From contig JADJYS010000033.1 in assembly GCA_016719645.1 (NCBI GenBank), positions 96,646 to 160,645 of the forward strand: a stretch of DNA of 64,000 bases, in the 5' to 3' direction. This DNA comes from a bacterium (lineage in GTDB: Bacteria > Krumholzibacteriota > Krumholzibacteriia > LZORAL124-64-63). The notes under the pieces were generated by a model that worked only from the letters and a program-made list of their open reading frames with translations, did no database searches and was not told where the DNA came from. Shown here piece by piece: positions 7,222 through 14,781 of this stretch. How positions within the stretch are numbered: the stretch's first letter is position 1; each line of letters begins with the position of its first letter. Both the position numbers and the translations under genes were made by a program.

Positions 7222-7707
7222 TCAACCCAGGATCTCGGCCAGGAACCGCTCGTCCGCGGCGGCGACCCGGCCCATGATCGCGGCGATCGCCGGCGGGAAC
7301 AGCCGGCCCATCAGCCCCACGTTCATCTTCGCCAGCCAGACCGACCCGTCCTGCTTCTCGTAGACGGCCCAGGTGCAGGGCATCATGCCGGCGAACGACG
7401 GTTCGAGGCGCAGCATGCCGGAGGCGTACTTCGGGTTGCAGACGAAGAAGAAGCGCAGGCCGCGCAGGTTCTCCGGGGCCAGGCCCTTCTTCTCCAGAAG
7501 GGGGAAGGCGTCCCAGGCCGGCAGGGGCAGGCTCCAGCCCTCGGGGTCGGCCGGCACCACGCGCTCGATCGCGGCGCAGGTGTCGTCGAAGCTGCGGCGG
7601 CTGCGGCGCGGCGCGATCATCCGGGTGCGCAGCATGCCGACGCCGGCGCCGGCGGCCAGCGCGAGACCGAGGATCAGGCCCAGGACCAGGGCGAACGTGG
7701 GGTTCAT
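7222..7707 (-). CDS. DUF302-family membrane-anchored protein
   Basis: A 161-residue protein with an N-terminal hydrophobic segment (residues 5-25) that probably anchors it in the membrane. The rest looks like the DUF302 (TT1751-type) fold: SFDDTCAAIERVV, GWSLP, LLEKKGL, FFFVCNPKYASGML, MPCTWAVYEKQDGSVWLAKMN and a final helix. DUF302 proteins may bind small ligands or haem; the role here is unknown. The ATG at 7707 is preceded by GGAGGTCGCG. It is divergent from the LVIvD protein gene, sharing a 147-bp promoter region. Confidence 0.75.
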   Translation of the reverse strand: MNPTFALVLGLILGLALAAGAGVGMLRTRMIAPRRSRRSFDDTCAAIERVVPADPEGWSLPLPAWDAFPLLEKKGLAPENLRGLRFFFVCNPKYASGMLRLEPSFAGMMPCTWAVYEKQDGSVWLAKMNVGLMGRLFPPAIAAIMGRVAAADERFLAEILG

Positions 7708-7744
7708 CGCGACCTCCGGGTCGGTGTGGGTGGGTCCGGCCGCC

Positions 7745-7772
7745 AAGATAGTGAAAATCGGCGTTCGGGAAA
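7745..7772 (-). promoter_or_regulatory. Possible promoter of the DUF302 gene
   Basis: On the minus strand TTTCCC (7767-7772) and TATCTT (7745-7750) are 16 bp apart. The same -10 hexamer appears in the mazEF, feo and rocD promoters. Confidence 0.3.
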
Positions 7773-7788
7773 GGCCGGAGGGTCGCTG

Positions 7789-7817
7789 TGGTCGCCGGCC
7801 GGCGGTTCCCGTATACT
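7789..7817 (+). promoter_or_regulatory. Possible promoter of the LVIvD protein gene
   Basis: A good -10 hexamer TATACT (7812-7817) lies about 40 bp before the GTG start. The -35 at 7789 (TGGTCG) is poor. Confidence 0.3.
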
Positions 7818-7854
7818 GAAGCGAGTCCGGCCACCCGCCAGAAAGGGGACCGAC

Positions 7855-10020
7855 GTGTCGATCGCCCGCCGCCTCGCCTGCCTCCTGCCGGCCGCGCTGC
7901 TCGTCTGCGCGGCGGGCGCCCACGCCCAGAGCGATCCCGGCATCCCCCTGCCCAACGCCGCCGAGCGCGTGAAGCCGCTCGGGCACTGGCCCAACGGCGC
8001 CTGCTACGCCGCCTGCGCCATGGGGGACACCGTGCTGGTGGGCAACGGCGCCGCCCTGGAGATCGTCGACTTCCGCGACCCCGCCGCGCCCGTCCGCCTC
8101 GGGTCCCTCACGCTCCCGAGCGAGATCTTCTTCCTGGCCGTGGACCGCGGCCTCGCCTACGTGAGCCTCATCGAGTACGGCCTCGCGGTGGTGGACGTGC
8201 GCGACCCCAAGCACCCGCGCGGGCTCGCCAGGCTGGACGTCCCGGGGCGGATCTACGACATCGCGGTGCGCGGCGGCTTCGCGTTCCTGGCCGTCGGCGA
8301 CCACGGCCTGCGCGTCGTGGACGTCCGCGACCCCAAGCGCCCGCGCGAAGCGGCCGCCTACAGCACCGACGGCACCCTGTTCGAGGTCGACCTGCAGGAC
8401 CACCTGGCCTACCTGTCGTACGGGTCGGGGGGCGTGCACGTCCTGGACGTCACCTGGCCGACCGCGCCCAAGCCGGTGTCGGTCACCAAGCCGTGGGACT
8501 CGGTGCGCGGCCTGAGCCTGCGCGGGGGCCACGCCTACTGCGCGCTCGGCAACGACGGCTTCGGCGTGCTGGACCTGTCGGCGCCGGCCGCCCCCCTGGC
8601 CGTCGCCACCTACCCGCTGCCCGGCAACGTCGTGGACGCGGTGACCGTCGGGGACCGCCTCTACGTCTCCGGCTTCAGCTGCGGCTTCCAGTCCTTCGAC
8701 CTGACGGACGCGGCGGCGCCGGTCTGGGCGGGGTCGCTGCCCTACGACAACTGCCTCACCACGGTCGCCGGCCGCGACTGGCTCTACGTGCCGACCAGCC
8801 CCACCGGGCTGGCGGTGGTGGCGCAGGCGCCGGGACAGGCCCCGGTCGAGGTCGGCCGCCGCGACGACGGCGGCCACAGCGCGAAGATGGACGTCGTGGG
8901 CACCACGGCCTACGTCGTGGGCCGCTACGACGGCCTGCGCATCGTGGACGTGCGCGATCCCGCCGCGCCGCGCGGCCTCGGCCGCTGGCCGGCGACCCAC
9001 GCCCGCGACGTGAAGGTCCGCGACGGGATCGCCTACGTCGCCGCGGAGTCGGGCGGCCTGCAGATCGTCGACGTGCACGACCCGGCCGCGCCGGTCCTGC
9101 TCGGCCGCTACTCGTCCTTCTACGCCAACTGCATCGTGCTGGACGGCGACCTCTGCTACGTGGGCGACCGCAACCAGGGCCTGCTGATCGTCGACGTCGC
9201 GACGCCCGCGGCGCCGCGGCTGGTGGGGCGCTACTTCGTGTCGGGCCAGTACGTCTACGGCCTGCAGGTGCGCGACGGCACGGCCTACCTGGCCTACGGC
9301 TACGACGGTCTGCGCATCGTCGACGTCTCCGACCCGGCGCACCCCGTCCTGGCCGGCCAGCTCGGCACCGACGGGTTCAGCCAGGGCGTCGACGCGGGTG
9401 ACGGTTTCGTGGTGCTGGCCGAGGGGAGCGTGGGCCTGCGGCTGGTGCTGGTCAGCGATCCCGCCAGCCCGGTGGAGATCGGCCGCTGCCTCACCAAGGG
9501 ACACGCCGCCGGCGTCACGCTCCAGGGCGACTTCGTCTACGCCGCGACCTACCCGCACGGCCTGACGATCGTCGACGTCAAGGACCAGCGCCTGCCCGAG
9601 CCGATCGGCCACTTCGACACCGCCGGCACGGCCCAGAGCGTCGTCGCCCGCGGCCCGCGCCTCTACCTGGTCGACATGGAGGACGGCTTCTGGATCCTCG
9701 AGCACGAGGACGTCTACCAGACGATGGACGTGACGCCGTCGGCCGCCGGCCTGCGCCTGGCCGCCGCGCCCAACCCGTTCAACCCCGCGACGCAGCTGGG
9801 CTTCGCCCTGGCCCGCCCCGGCCGCGCGCGCCTGACCATCCACGCCGCCGACGGCCGCCTGCTCGCCAGCCTGGTCGACGCCGACCTGCCCGGCGGCCCG
9901 CACGCCTACGTCTGGGACGGCCGCGACGCCGCGGGCCGGCCCGCGCCCAGCGGCTTCTACCTGGCGCGGCTGGTCGCGGACGGGTCGGTGACCAGCCGCA
10001 AGCTGATGCTGGTGAAGTAG
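7855..10020 (+). CDS. Secreted LVIvD-repeat beta-propeller protein with FlgD-like sorting domain
   Basis: A 721-residue exported protein. Residues 1-24 form a signal peptide (cleavage likely after AHA). About a dozen repeats of 40-45 residues follow, each with an LxIVDVxDPAxP core (for example LRIVDVRDPAAPRGLG, LQIVDVHDPAAPVLLG), the LVIvD pattern predicted to form a beta-propeller. The last 85 or so residues carry NPFNPATQLGF, LTIHAADGRLLASL, HAYVWDGRDAAGRPAPSGFYLARL and a basic KLMLVK end, a FlgD-like/type A C-terminal sorting domain common in FCB candidate phyla. It is probably cell-surface or secreted. GTG 7855 follows AAAGGGGA. The binding partner is unknown. Confidence 0.85.
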   Translation: MSIARRLACLLPAALLVCAAGAHAQSDPGIPLPNAAERVKPLGHWPNGACYAACAMGDTVLVGNGAALEIVDFRDPAAPVRLGSLTLPSEIFFLAVDRGLAYVSLIEYGLAVVDVRDPKHPRGLARLDVPGRIYDIAVRGGFAFLAVGDHGLRVVDVRDPKRPREAAAYSTDGTLFEVDLQDHLAYLSYGSGGVHVLDVTWPTAPKPVSVTKPWDSVRGLSLRGGHAYCALGNDGFGVLDLSAPAAPLAVATYPLPGNVVDAVTVGDRLYVSGFSCGFQSFDLTDAAAPVWAGSLPYDNCLTTVAGRDWLYVPTSPTGLAVVAQAPGQAPVEVGRRDDGGHSAKMDVVGTTAYVVGRYDGLRIVDVRDPAAPRGLGRWPATHARDVKVRDGIAYVAAESGGLQIVDVHDPAAPVLLGRYSSFYANCIVLDGDLCYVGDRNQGLLIVDVATPAAPRLVGRYFVSGQYVYGLQVRDGTAYLAYGYDGLRIVDVSDPAHPVLAGQLGTDGFSQGVDAGDGFVVLAEGSVGLRLVLVSDPASPVEIGRCLTKGHAAGVTLQGDFVYAATYPHGLTIVDVKDQRLPEPIGHFDTAGTAQSVVARGPRLYLVDMEDGFWILEHEDVYQTMDVTPSAAGLRLAAAPNPFNPATQLGFALARPGRARLTIHAADGRLLASLVDADLPGGPHAYVWDGRDAAGRPAPSGFYLARLVADGSVTSRKLMLVK

Positions 10021-10033
10021 GGGGCCCGGCAGG

Positions 10034-10498
10034 TCAGAACAGCAGCGCGACGATCCGCTCGAGCCCCTCGCGGTCGACCTCGCCGAAGGCGTCCGGCCGC
10101 TCGGAATCCACGTCCAGCACCGCCACGATGTCGCCGCCGGCGTCGCGCACCGGCACGACGATCTCGCTGCGCGAGCGCGCGTCGCAGGCGACGTGGCCCG
10201 GGTAGGCGTGGACGTCGGGCACCACCACCGTCGCGCCGCCGCGGACCCCGGCCCAGCACACGCCTTCCGGCCCGCGCAGCACGGCGCAGGCCACCGGCCC
10301 CTGGTAGGGGCCGACCACCAGCGCGCCGTCGATCACCCGGTAGAACCCCGTCCAGAAGAAGTGCGGCATCTTGTGGTGCAGCACCGCGACGGCGGTCGCC
10401 ATGCGGGCGGTCGGGTCGTCGGTCTTCAGGAACAGCTCGGCCAGCTGGGCTTCGATGCGCCGGTAGCGCCCGGCGAGGCCGTCGCGGTCGTCGTGCAT
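10034..10498 (-). CDS. msrC: Free methionine-(R)-sulfoxide reductase (GAF domain)
   Basis: A 154-residue GAF-domain enzyme. Cysteines C71, C81 and C105 keep the 10- and 24-residue spacing of the three cysteines of E. coli fRMsr (C84, C94, C118), and the surrounding motifs fit: FWTGFYRV, GPYQGPVACAVLRGPEGVCW, VVVPDVHAYPGHVACD, SEIVVPV and VLDVDSERPDAF. It reduces free methionine-R-sulfoxide using thioredoxin. The ATG at 10498 has GGAG upstream. It lies 34 bp downstream of the beta-CASP nuclease gene on the same strand and converges with the LVIvD gene 13 bp away. Confidence 0.9.
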   Translation of the reverse strand: MHDDRDGLAGRYRRIEAQLAELFLKTDDPTARMATAVAVLHHKMPHFFWTGFYRVIDGALVVGPYQGPVACAVLRGPEGVCWAGVRGGATVVVPDVHAYPGHVACDARSRSEIVVPVRDAGGDIVAVLDVDSERPDAFGEVDREGLERIVALLF

Positions 10499-10532
10499 GT
10501 CGGCTCCGGGGCGGCCGCGGGGGGCCGCGGGA

Positions 10533-11939
10533 TCAGGTGAGGGTGACGGCGTCGAGGTACGCCGGCACCGACGCCTCGTACCCGCACTCGCGGCGCAGGG
10601 ATTCGGCGAAGGCGGCGGCGGTCTCGGGCTCGCCGTGGGTGACGAAGACGTGCCGCGGCTTCTCCCGCAGCGCGCCCGCCCAGCGCAGCAGCTCGCCGCG
10701 TCCGGCGTGGGCCGAGAAGCCGTGGATCTCGGCCACCCGCGCGCGGACCGGCCGCATCGCGCCGAACAGGCGCACCTCGGGCGCGCCGTCCAGGATGTCG
10801 CGGCCCAGGGTGCCGGACGCCTGGTAGCCGATGAACAGCACCGTGCTCTCGGGCCGGCCCAGGTTGTGCTCGAGGTGGTACTTGATGCGGCCGCTGGTGC
10901 ACATGCCCGACCCGGCGATGATGATCGCCGGCCGCTTCTGGAAGTTGATCGCCTGGGACTCCTCGCGGGTCCGGCAGAGCCGCAGGCCGGGGAAGTCGCT
11001 CAGGTGCCGGCCCTCGCGCAGCAGGACGCGGGCCTCCTCGTCGAACAGCTCGGGGTGCCGCGCGAAGACCTCGGTGACCTTGATGGCCATCGGGCTGTCC
11101 ACGAAGACGGGCAGGTCGGGCACGCGGCCCGCCTGGCGCAGCTGGTTCAGGTGGTAGAGCAGGTCCTGGGTGCGCTCGACCGAGAAGCTCGGGATCACCA
11201 GGTTGCCGCCCGCGGCGGCGGTCTCGTGGACCACGCGGGCCAGGGCTTCGGGCACCTCCCGCGGCGGGTCGTGGTCCCGTTCCCCGTAGGTCGATTCGAT
11301 CACCAGGTAGTCGGCGTGGGCGGGCGGCCGCGGGTCCTCGAGGATCGGCATGTCCCAGGGGCCGAGGTCGCCCGAGAAGACCAGCGTGCGCCGGCTCCCG
11401 CCCTCGCCGAGGCGCAGGATCACCGAGGCGGCGCCCAGGATGTGCCCGGCCGGCGTGAACTCGACCTCGATGCCGTCGGCCACGCGCACCGGGGCGCCGA
11501 ACGCCGCCTTGGTCAGGCGCTTGCGGACGGCGAGGGCGTCGCGGTGGGTGTAGAGGGGCTCCTCGGGGTGCGGGCCGCTGCGGCCCTCGCGCCGGTGCCG
11601 CTTGCGCTTGTTGCGGGCGTCCTCTTCCTGGATCGTGCCCGCGTCCTCCATGACGATCATGGCGATGTCGGCCGTCGCCGCCGTGCAGTGGATGCGGCCG
11701 GCGAAGCCGTCGCGCACCAGCTTCGGCAGCAGGCCGCAGTGGTCGAGGTGGCCGTGGGTCAGGACCACCGCGTCGATGTCCGCCGGCGCGACGGGGTCCG
11801 GCTGCCAGTTGCGCGCCTTGTGGCGCCACTCCTGGAACAGGCCGCAGTCCACGTAGACGCGCTTGCCGCCGGCCTCGACGAGGTAGCGCGAGCCGGTGAC
11901 GTTGCCGGCGGCGCCCAGGAAGGTCAGTCGGATGTCCAT
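10533..11939 (-). CDS. Beta-CASP metallo-beta-lactamase-fold RNase
   Basis: A 468-residue protein of the CPSF/YsnM-like family. The zinc motif HGHLDH lies at residues 62-67, with further metal ligands in TPAGHILGAAS, FSGDLG and ESTYGERDHD. The beta-CASP part follows (IPSFSVERTQDLLYHL, VFVDSPMAIKVTEVF, GMCTSGRIKYHLEHNL, FIGYQASGTLGRDIL, IHGFSAHAGRGELLRW, HVFVTHGEPETAAAF). Such proteins are endo/exoribonucleases acting in RNA maturation. ATG 11939 follows GGAGGGGAG. A TATATT -10-like hexamer lies upstream on the minus strand (11992-11997), but no good -35 was seen. Confidence 0.9.
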   Translation of the reverse strand: MDIRLTFLGAAGNVTGSRYLVEAGGKRVYVDCGLFQEWRHKARNWQPDPVAPADIDAVVLTHGHLDHCGLLPKLVRDGFAGRIHCTAATADIAMIVMEDAGTIQEEDARNKRKRHRREGRSGPHPEEPLYTHRDALAVRKRLTKAAFGAPVRVADGIEVEFTPAGHILGAASVILRLGEGGSRRTLVFSGDLGPWDMPILEDPRPPAHADYLVIESTYGERDHDPPREVPEALARVVHETAAAGGNLVIPSFSVERTQDLLYHLNQLRQAGRVPDLPVFVDSPMAIKVTEVFARHPELFDEEARVLLREGRHLSDFPGLRLCRTREESQAINFQKRPAIIIAGSGMCTSGRIKYHLEHNLGRPESTVLFIGYQASGTLGRDILDGAPEVRLFGAMRPVRARVAEIHGFSAHAGRGELLRWAGALREKPRHVFVTHGEPETAAAFAESLRRECGYEASVPAYLDAVTLT

Positions 11940-12055
11940 GGTCGCTCCCCTCCGTCGCCGCCGGACCTTCCGGCGAGCGGGCGACCCGCCCAATATACAC
12001 CGCAGGCCGTCCGGAGCCCACGCGCGACGTTCTTCCCGCGCCGCCAGGAGACAGA

Positions 12056-12085
12056 TTGCCGCCGGGCCCGCCGTTGCCCTACACT
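12056..12085 (+). promoter_or_regulatory. Promoter of the POT-family transporter gene
   Basis: TTGCCG (12056-12061) and TACACT (12080-12085) are separated by 18 bp, about 36 bp before the ATG. The fit is reasonable for a housekeeping sigma factor. Confidence 0.4.
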
Positions 12086-12120
12086 CACGGGAAACACAGC
12101 CCGCACCCTCGGGGAGGACC

Positions 12121-13473
12121 ATGACCGACGGCAAGACGACCTGGCGCTTCCCGCGCGCCTTCTGGACCGGCAACGGCGCCGAGCTCTGCGAGCGCGCCGC
12201 CTACTACGGCACCTTCATCGCCCTGCGCACCTACCTGATCCGCGCCGTGGGCCTGGACGACGTCCAGGCGGGCGTGGTGGCCGGCCTGTTCGGCGGCTGG
12301 ATCTACCTGATGCCCTTCTTCACCGGGGCGCTGGCCGACCGCATGGGCTTCCGCAACGCCCTGATGCTGGCCTTCGCCCTGCTGACCGTCGGCTACGGCA
12401 CCCTGGGCTTCCTGCACGAGCTGGGCCCGGTCATCGCGGGCCTGGTGCTGGTGGTGCTGGGCGGCGCCTTCGTCAAGCCGGTGATCACCGGCACGGTCTC
12501 GAAGTGCTCCGACGAGCACAACCGCGCCCGCGCCTTCAGCATCTTCTACATGGTGGTCAACATCGGCTCGTTCACGGGCAAGACCATCGTGGCGCCCATG
12601 CGCATCCAGATGGGCGTCGAGACGGTGCCCTTCTTCTCGGCCGGCGCGGCGCTGGTGGCGCTGATCCTGGTGGCGCTGGTCTACCGCCCCGACGACGACA
12701 ACGGCGTGGCCCAGGTCCGCACCTTCCGCGAGACCCTGCAGGGCATGTGGATGGCCCTGAGCAACCTGCGCTTCCTGTCGCTCATCCTGATCACGGCGGG
12801 GTTCTGGGCCATCCAGGGCCAGCTCTACGCGGCGATGCCGGACTACGTGCTGCGCATGGCCGGCGAGGCCTACAAGCCCGAGTGGTACGCCAACATCAAC
12901 CCGCTGGTGGTGGTGCTGTTCGTGGTGCTGATCACGCAGCTGGTGCGCTCCTGGAAGCCCGAGATCTCGATCCTGGTGGCGATGTGCCTGATCCCGTTCT
13001 CGGCCCTGGCGATGGCCGGGTCGGCGTGGATCCACGGCCACGTGAACGTCCTGGGCATGTCGCTGCACCCGATCACGCTGATGATGATCATCGGCATCGC
13101 CATCCAGGGCCTCGCGGAGTGCTTCCTGAGCCCGAAGTGGCTGGAGTTCGCCTCGCTGCAGGCGCCGAAGGGCAAGGAGGGCACCTACCTCGGCTTCGCC
13201 CACATGAATTCCTTCTTCGCCAACATCTTCGGCTTCGTGCTCTCGGGCTTCCTGCTGACCAAGTACTGTCCCGAGCCGTCCACCCTCTCCGAGGCCGTCC
13301 GGCAGCAGCACGCCGCGGCCCTGGCGGGGCAGGGGCCGATGCCGGAGGTGTACGCGCAGGCGCATTACCTGTGGTACGCGTACGCGGCGGTGGGGCTGGT
13401 TTCATTGGCGGCGCTGGGGGTGTACATCGCGGTGACGCGGCGGCTGGATCGGCGCCGGGTGGTGGTGGTCTGA
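12121..13473 (+). CDS. POT/PTR2-family (MFS) transporter
   Basis: A 450-residue membrane protein with about 12 hydrophobic helices. The N-terminal ELCERAAYYGTF (residues 21-32) is the ExxER signature of proton-coupled oligopeptide transporters, followed by GALADRMGFRNAL, the MFS loop between helices 2 and 3. Other family features are the helix containing GFWAIQGQLYA and the SPKWLEFASLQAPKGKEGTYLGF segment. The likely substrates are di- or tripeptides; substrate choice cannot be read from the sequence. GGGGAGGACC precedes ATG 12121. The downstream lipoprotein gene begins 29 bp later and may be co-transcribed. Confidence 0.88.
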   Translation: MTDGKTTWRFPRAFWTGNGAELCERAAYYGTFIALRTYLIRAVGLDDVQAGVVAGLFGGWIYLMPFFTGALADRMGFRNALMLAFALLTVGYGTLGFLHELGPVIAGLVLVVLGGAFVKPVITGTVSKCSDEHNRARAFSIFYMVVNIGSFTGKTIVAPMRIQMGVETVPFFSAGAALVALILVALVYRPDDDNGVAQVRTFRETLQGMWMALSNLRFLSLILITAGFWAIQGQLYAAMPDYVLRMAGEAYKPEWYANINPLVVVLFVVLITQLVRSWKPEISILVAMCLIPFSALAMAGSAWIHGHVNVLGMSLHPITLMMIIGIAIQGLAECFLSPKWLEFASLQAPKGKEGTYLGFAHMNSFFANIFGFVLSGFLLTKYCPEPSTLSEAVRQQHAAALAGQGPMPEVYAQAHYLWYAYAAVGLVSLAALGVYIAVTRRLDRRRVVVV

Positions 13474-13502
13474 CGCCCGCTGCGATTGTGGAGGACTGTG
13501 AC

Positions 13503-14024
13503 ATGGCCGGTCCCGGACGCGACCGTCGTTTGATCGCGGCACTCGCGGGCCTCGGCGCGCTGGTCGCCGGCTGCGCGATGCCGCCGGCGCCGCCCACGAG
13601 TAAGGGCCAGGCCGAGATCCTCTTCCTTTGGGGCGTCGGGGGACGCAACCGCCTCGATACGGTCAACGAGACGCTGGTGAAGGACATGATCGGGGATCCC
13701 CCGCTCGTCGTCCGCTTCTCGCTCAACGACCGGGAAAAATCGCGGATCGTCGCTCTGGCCGACTCTCTGGGTTTTTTCGATCTGCCCGTAAATGTGGTGC
13801 CGCCTGATACGATGGGTTATCGAACCATTCAGACTCCTTGCTCGGAATACATGCTCCGGATCTCCGTCGGCGCGAGAATCCACACGTCATCCTGGACAAC
13901 GTGCGACCAGACTCCTTGTGATGAGTGCGATCGCGCGGAAAGCCTGGGGCGGCTGTTGAGCCAGTTCATAGAAAGTCGACCCGCGTTCAAGCGGCTGCCG
14001 GTGCCACGAGGTGGGTACATGTGA
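13503..14024 (+). CDS. Putative lipoprotein of unknown function
   Basis: A 173-residue protein with an SPase II signal (LGALVAGC, cysteine at residue 24), so it is probably lipid-anchored. The mature part holds FSLNDREKSRIVALADSLGFFDLP, a pattern seen in unannotated lipoproteins, and a cluster of four cysteines (TTCDQTPCDEC and an upstream C) that could form disulfides. GC content drops in its 3' half compared with neighbours, which may point to acquisition. The ATG at 13503 follows GGAGG. It converges with mazEF. I do not recognise the family. Confidence 0.65.
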   Translation: MAGPGRDRRLIAALAGLGALVAGCAMPPAPPTSKGQAEILFLWGVGGRNRLDTVNETLVKDMIGDPPLVVRFSLNDREKSRIVALADSLGFFDLPVNVVPPDTMGYRTIQTPCSEYMLRISVGARIHTSSWTTCDQTPCDECDRAESLGRLLSQFIESRPAFKRLPVPRGGYM

Positions 14025-14050
14025 AAGACATGCCGGTGCGTTGCGTCCGG

Positions 14051-14644
14051 TCATTCGTCTTTGGGTTTTATCAATGTCTGGAGCTTCTCGAGAACGACGG
14101 CTACCGTCTCGGCCGGAAGTCTGCAGACAAATTCCGCCCTCCGCTCCCGCCAGTCCAGGCTCCTGACCTGATCGGAGAGGATCGCTCCGCCGACTCCGGC
14201 GCCGGCGTTGATCAGGACCTCGAACGGATAGCCCTTCACCTGACTCGTGATCGGGCACATGATCGCCAGCCCGACCTTGCGATTGTACGCGAGAGGGGAG
14301 ATGACGAGCGCCGGCCGCCGCCCCGCCTGTTCATGCCCCGCCTGGGGGTTCATGGAGATCCAGACCGCGTCGCCCCGGTCCGGGACGTAACCGCCGGGCG
14401 TCACCAGATCTCCCCGGCCGACCGGCGGTCCGAAATCGACGGCCGCCGGCAGATTCTCCCGTGTCACGCCGGCCAGCAGCTCTTCCAGGTTCGGCGCCTC
14501 CTGCTCGACCGGAGAAACGACGAGCTTCCCCTCGACCAGCGCGACATCGACCTCGGAACCCTGACGGGCGCGGATCTCCTGCGCGAACGGCTTGGGGATC
14601 CGCAACGCCAAGCTGTTGCCCCACTTCTGGATCCGTAGCCTCAT
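14051..14644 (-). CDS. mazEF: MazE-MazF fusion (antitoxin and toxin in one frame)
   Basis: A 197-residue frame. Residues 1 to about 75 are a MazE-like AbrB/SpoVT antitoxin (MRLRIQKWGNSLALRIPKPF, VEGKLVVSP, then the acidic toxin-binding tail AVDFGPP). Residues 86-197 are a MazF/PemK RNase (YVPDRGDAVWISMNPQAGHEQAGRRPAL split across two strands, CPITSQVKGYPFEV, LSDQVRSLDW). Normally these are two genes; here no stop separates them. V81 is a GTG (14404) with GGGGAG (14410-14415) five bases upstream, so free MazF of 117 residues could also be made. The ATG at 14644 has AAAGGGCGAG upstream. Own promoter and palindrome upstream. Confidence 0.88.
   Translation of the reverse strand: MRLRIQKWGNSLALRIPKPFAQEIRARQGSEVDVALVEGKLVVSPVEQEAPNLEELLAGVTRENLPAAVDFGPPVGRGDLVTPGGYVPDRGDAVWISMNPQAGHEQAGRRPALVISPLAYNRKVGLAIMCPITSQVKGYPFEVLINAGAGVGGAILSDQVRSLDWRERRAEFVCRLPAETVAVVLEKLQTLIKPKDE
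14404..14415 (-). promoter_or_regulatory. Internal ribosome-binding site and GTG for free MazF
   Basis: On the minus strand GGGGAG (14410-14415), a 5-nt spacer and GTG (14404-14402) sit exactly where a separate mazF gene would start (MTPGGYVPDRGDAVW). This may permit internal initiation within the fused frame. It could be a relic of two once-separate genes. Confidence 0.5.
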
Positions 14645-14674
14645 GCTCTCGCCCTTTGCAATCAGGCCTTGGGT

Positions 14675-14717
14675 TTGTATATACAATAAAGATACCACAG
14701 AACCCCCCTCGATGCAA
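14675..14717 (-). promoter_or_regulatory. mazEF promoter and palindromic operator
   Basis: On the minus strand TTGCAT (14712-14717), a 17-bp spacer and TATCTT (14689-14694) form a promoter. Immediately downstream lies the perfect 12-bp palindrome TTGTATATACAA (14675-14686), placed to block transcription when bound. MazE-type AbrB proteins autoregulate by binding such palindromes, so this is the likely operator. Confidence 0.65.
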
Positions 14718-14781
14718 TTCATCGATCAGGTCTGGAGTGAACACGATGGGAGGTCGGGAGGCTGTTTGGTGAGCTTGGGTG

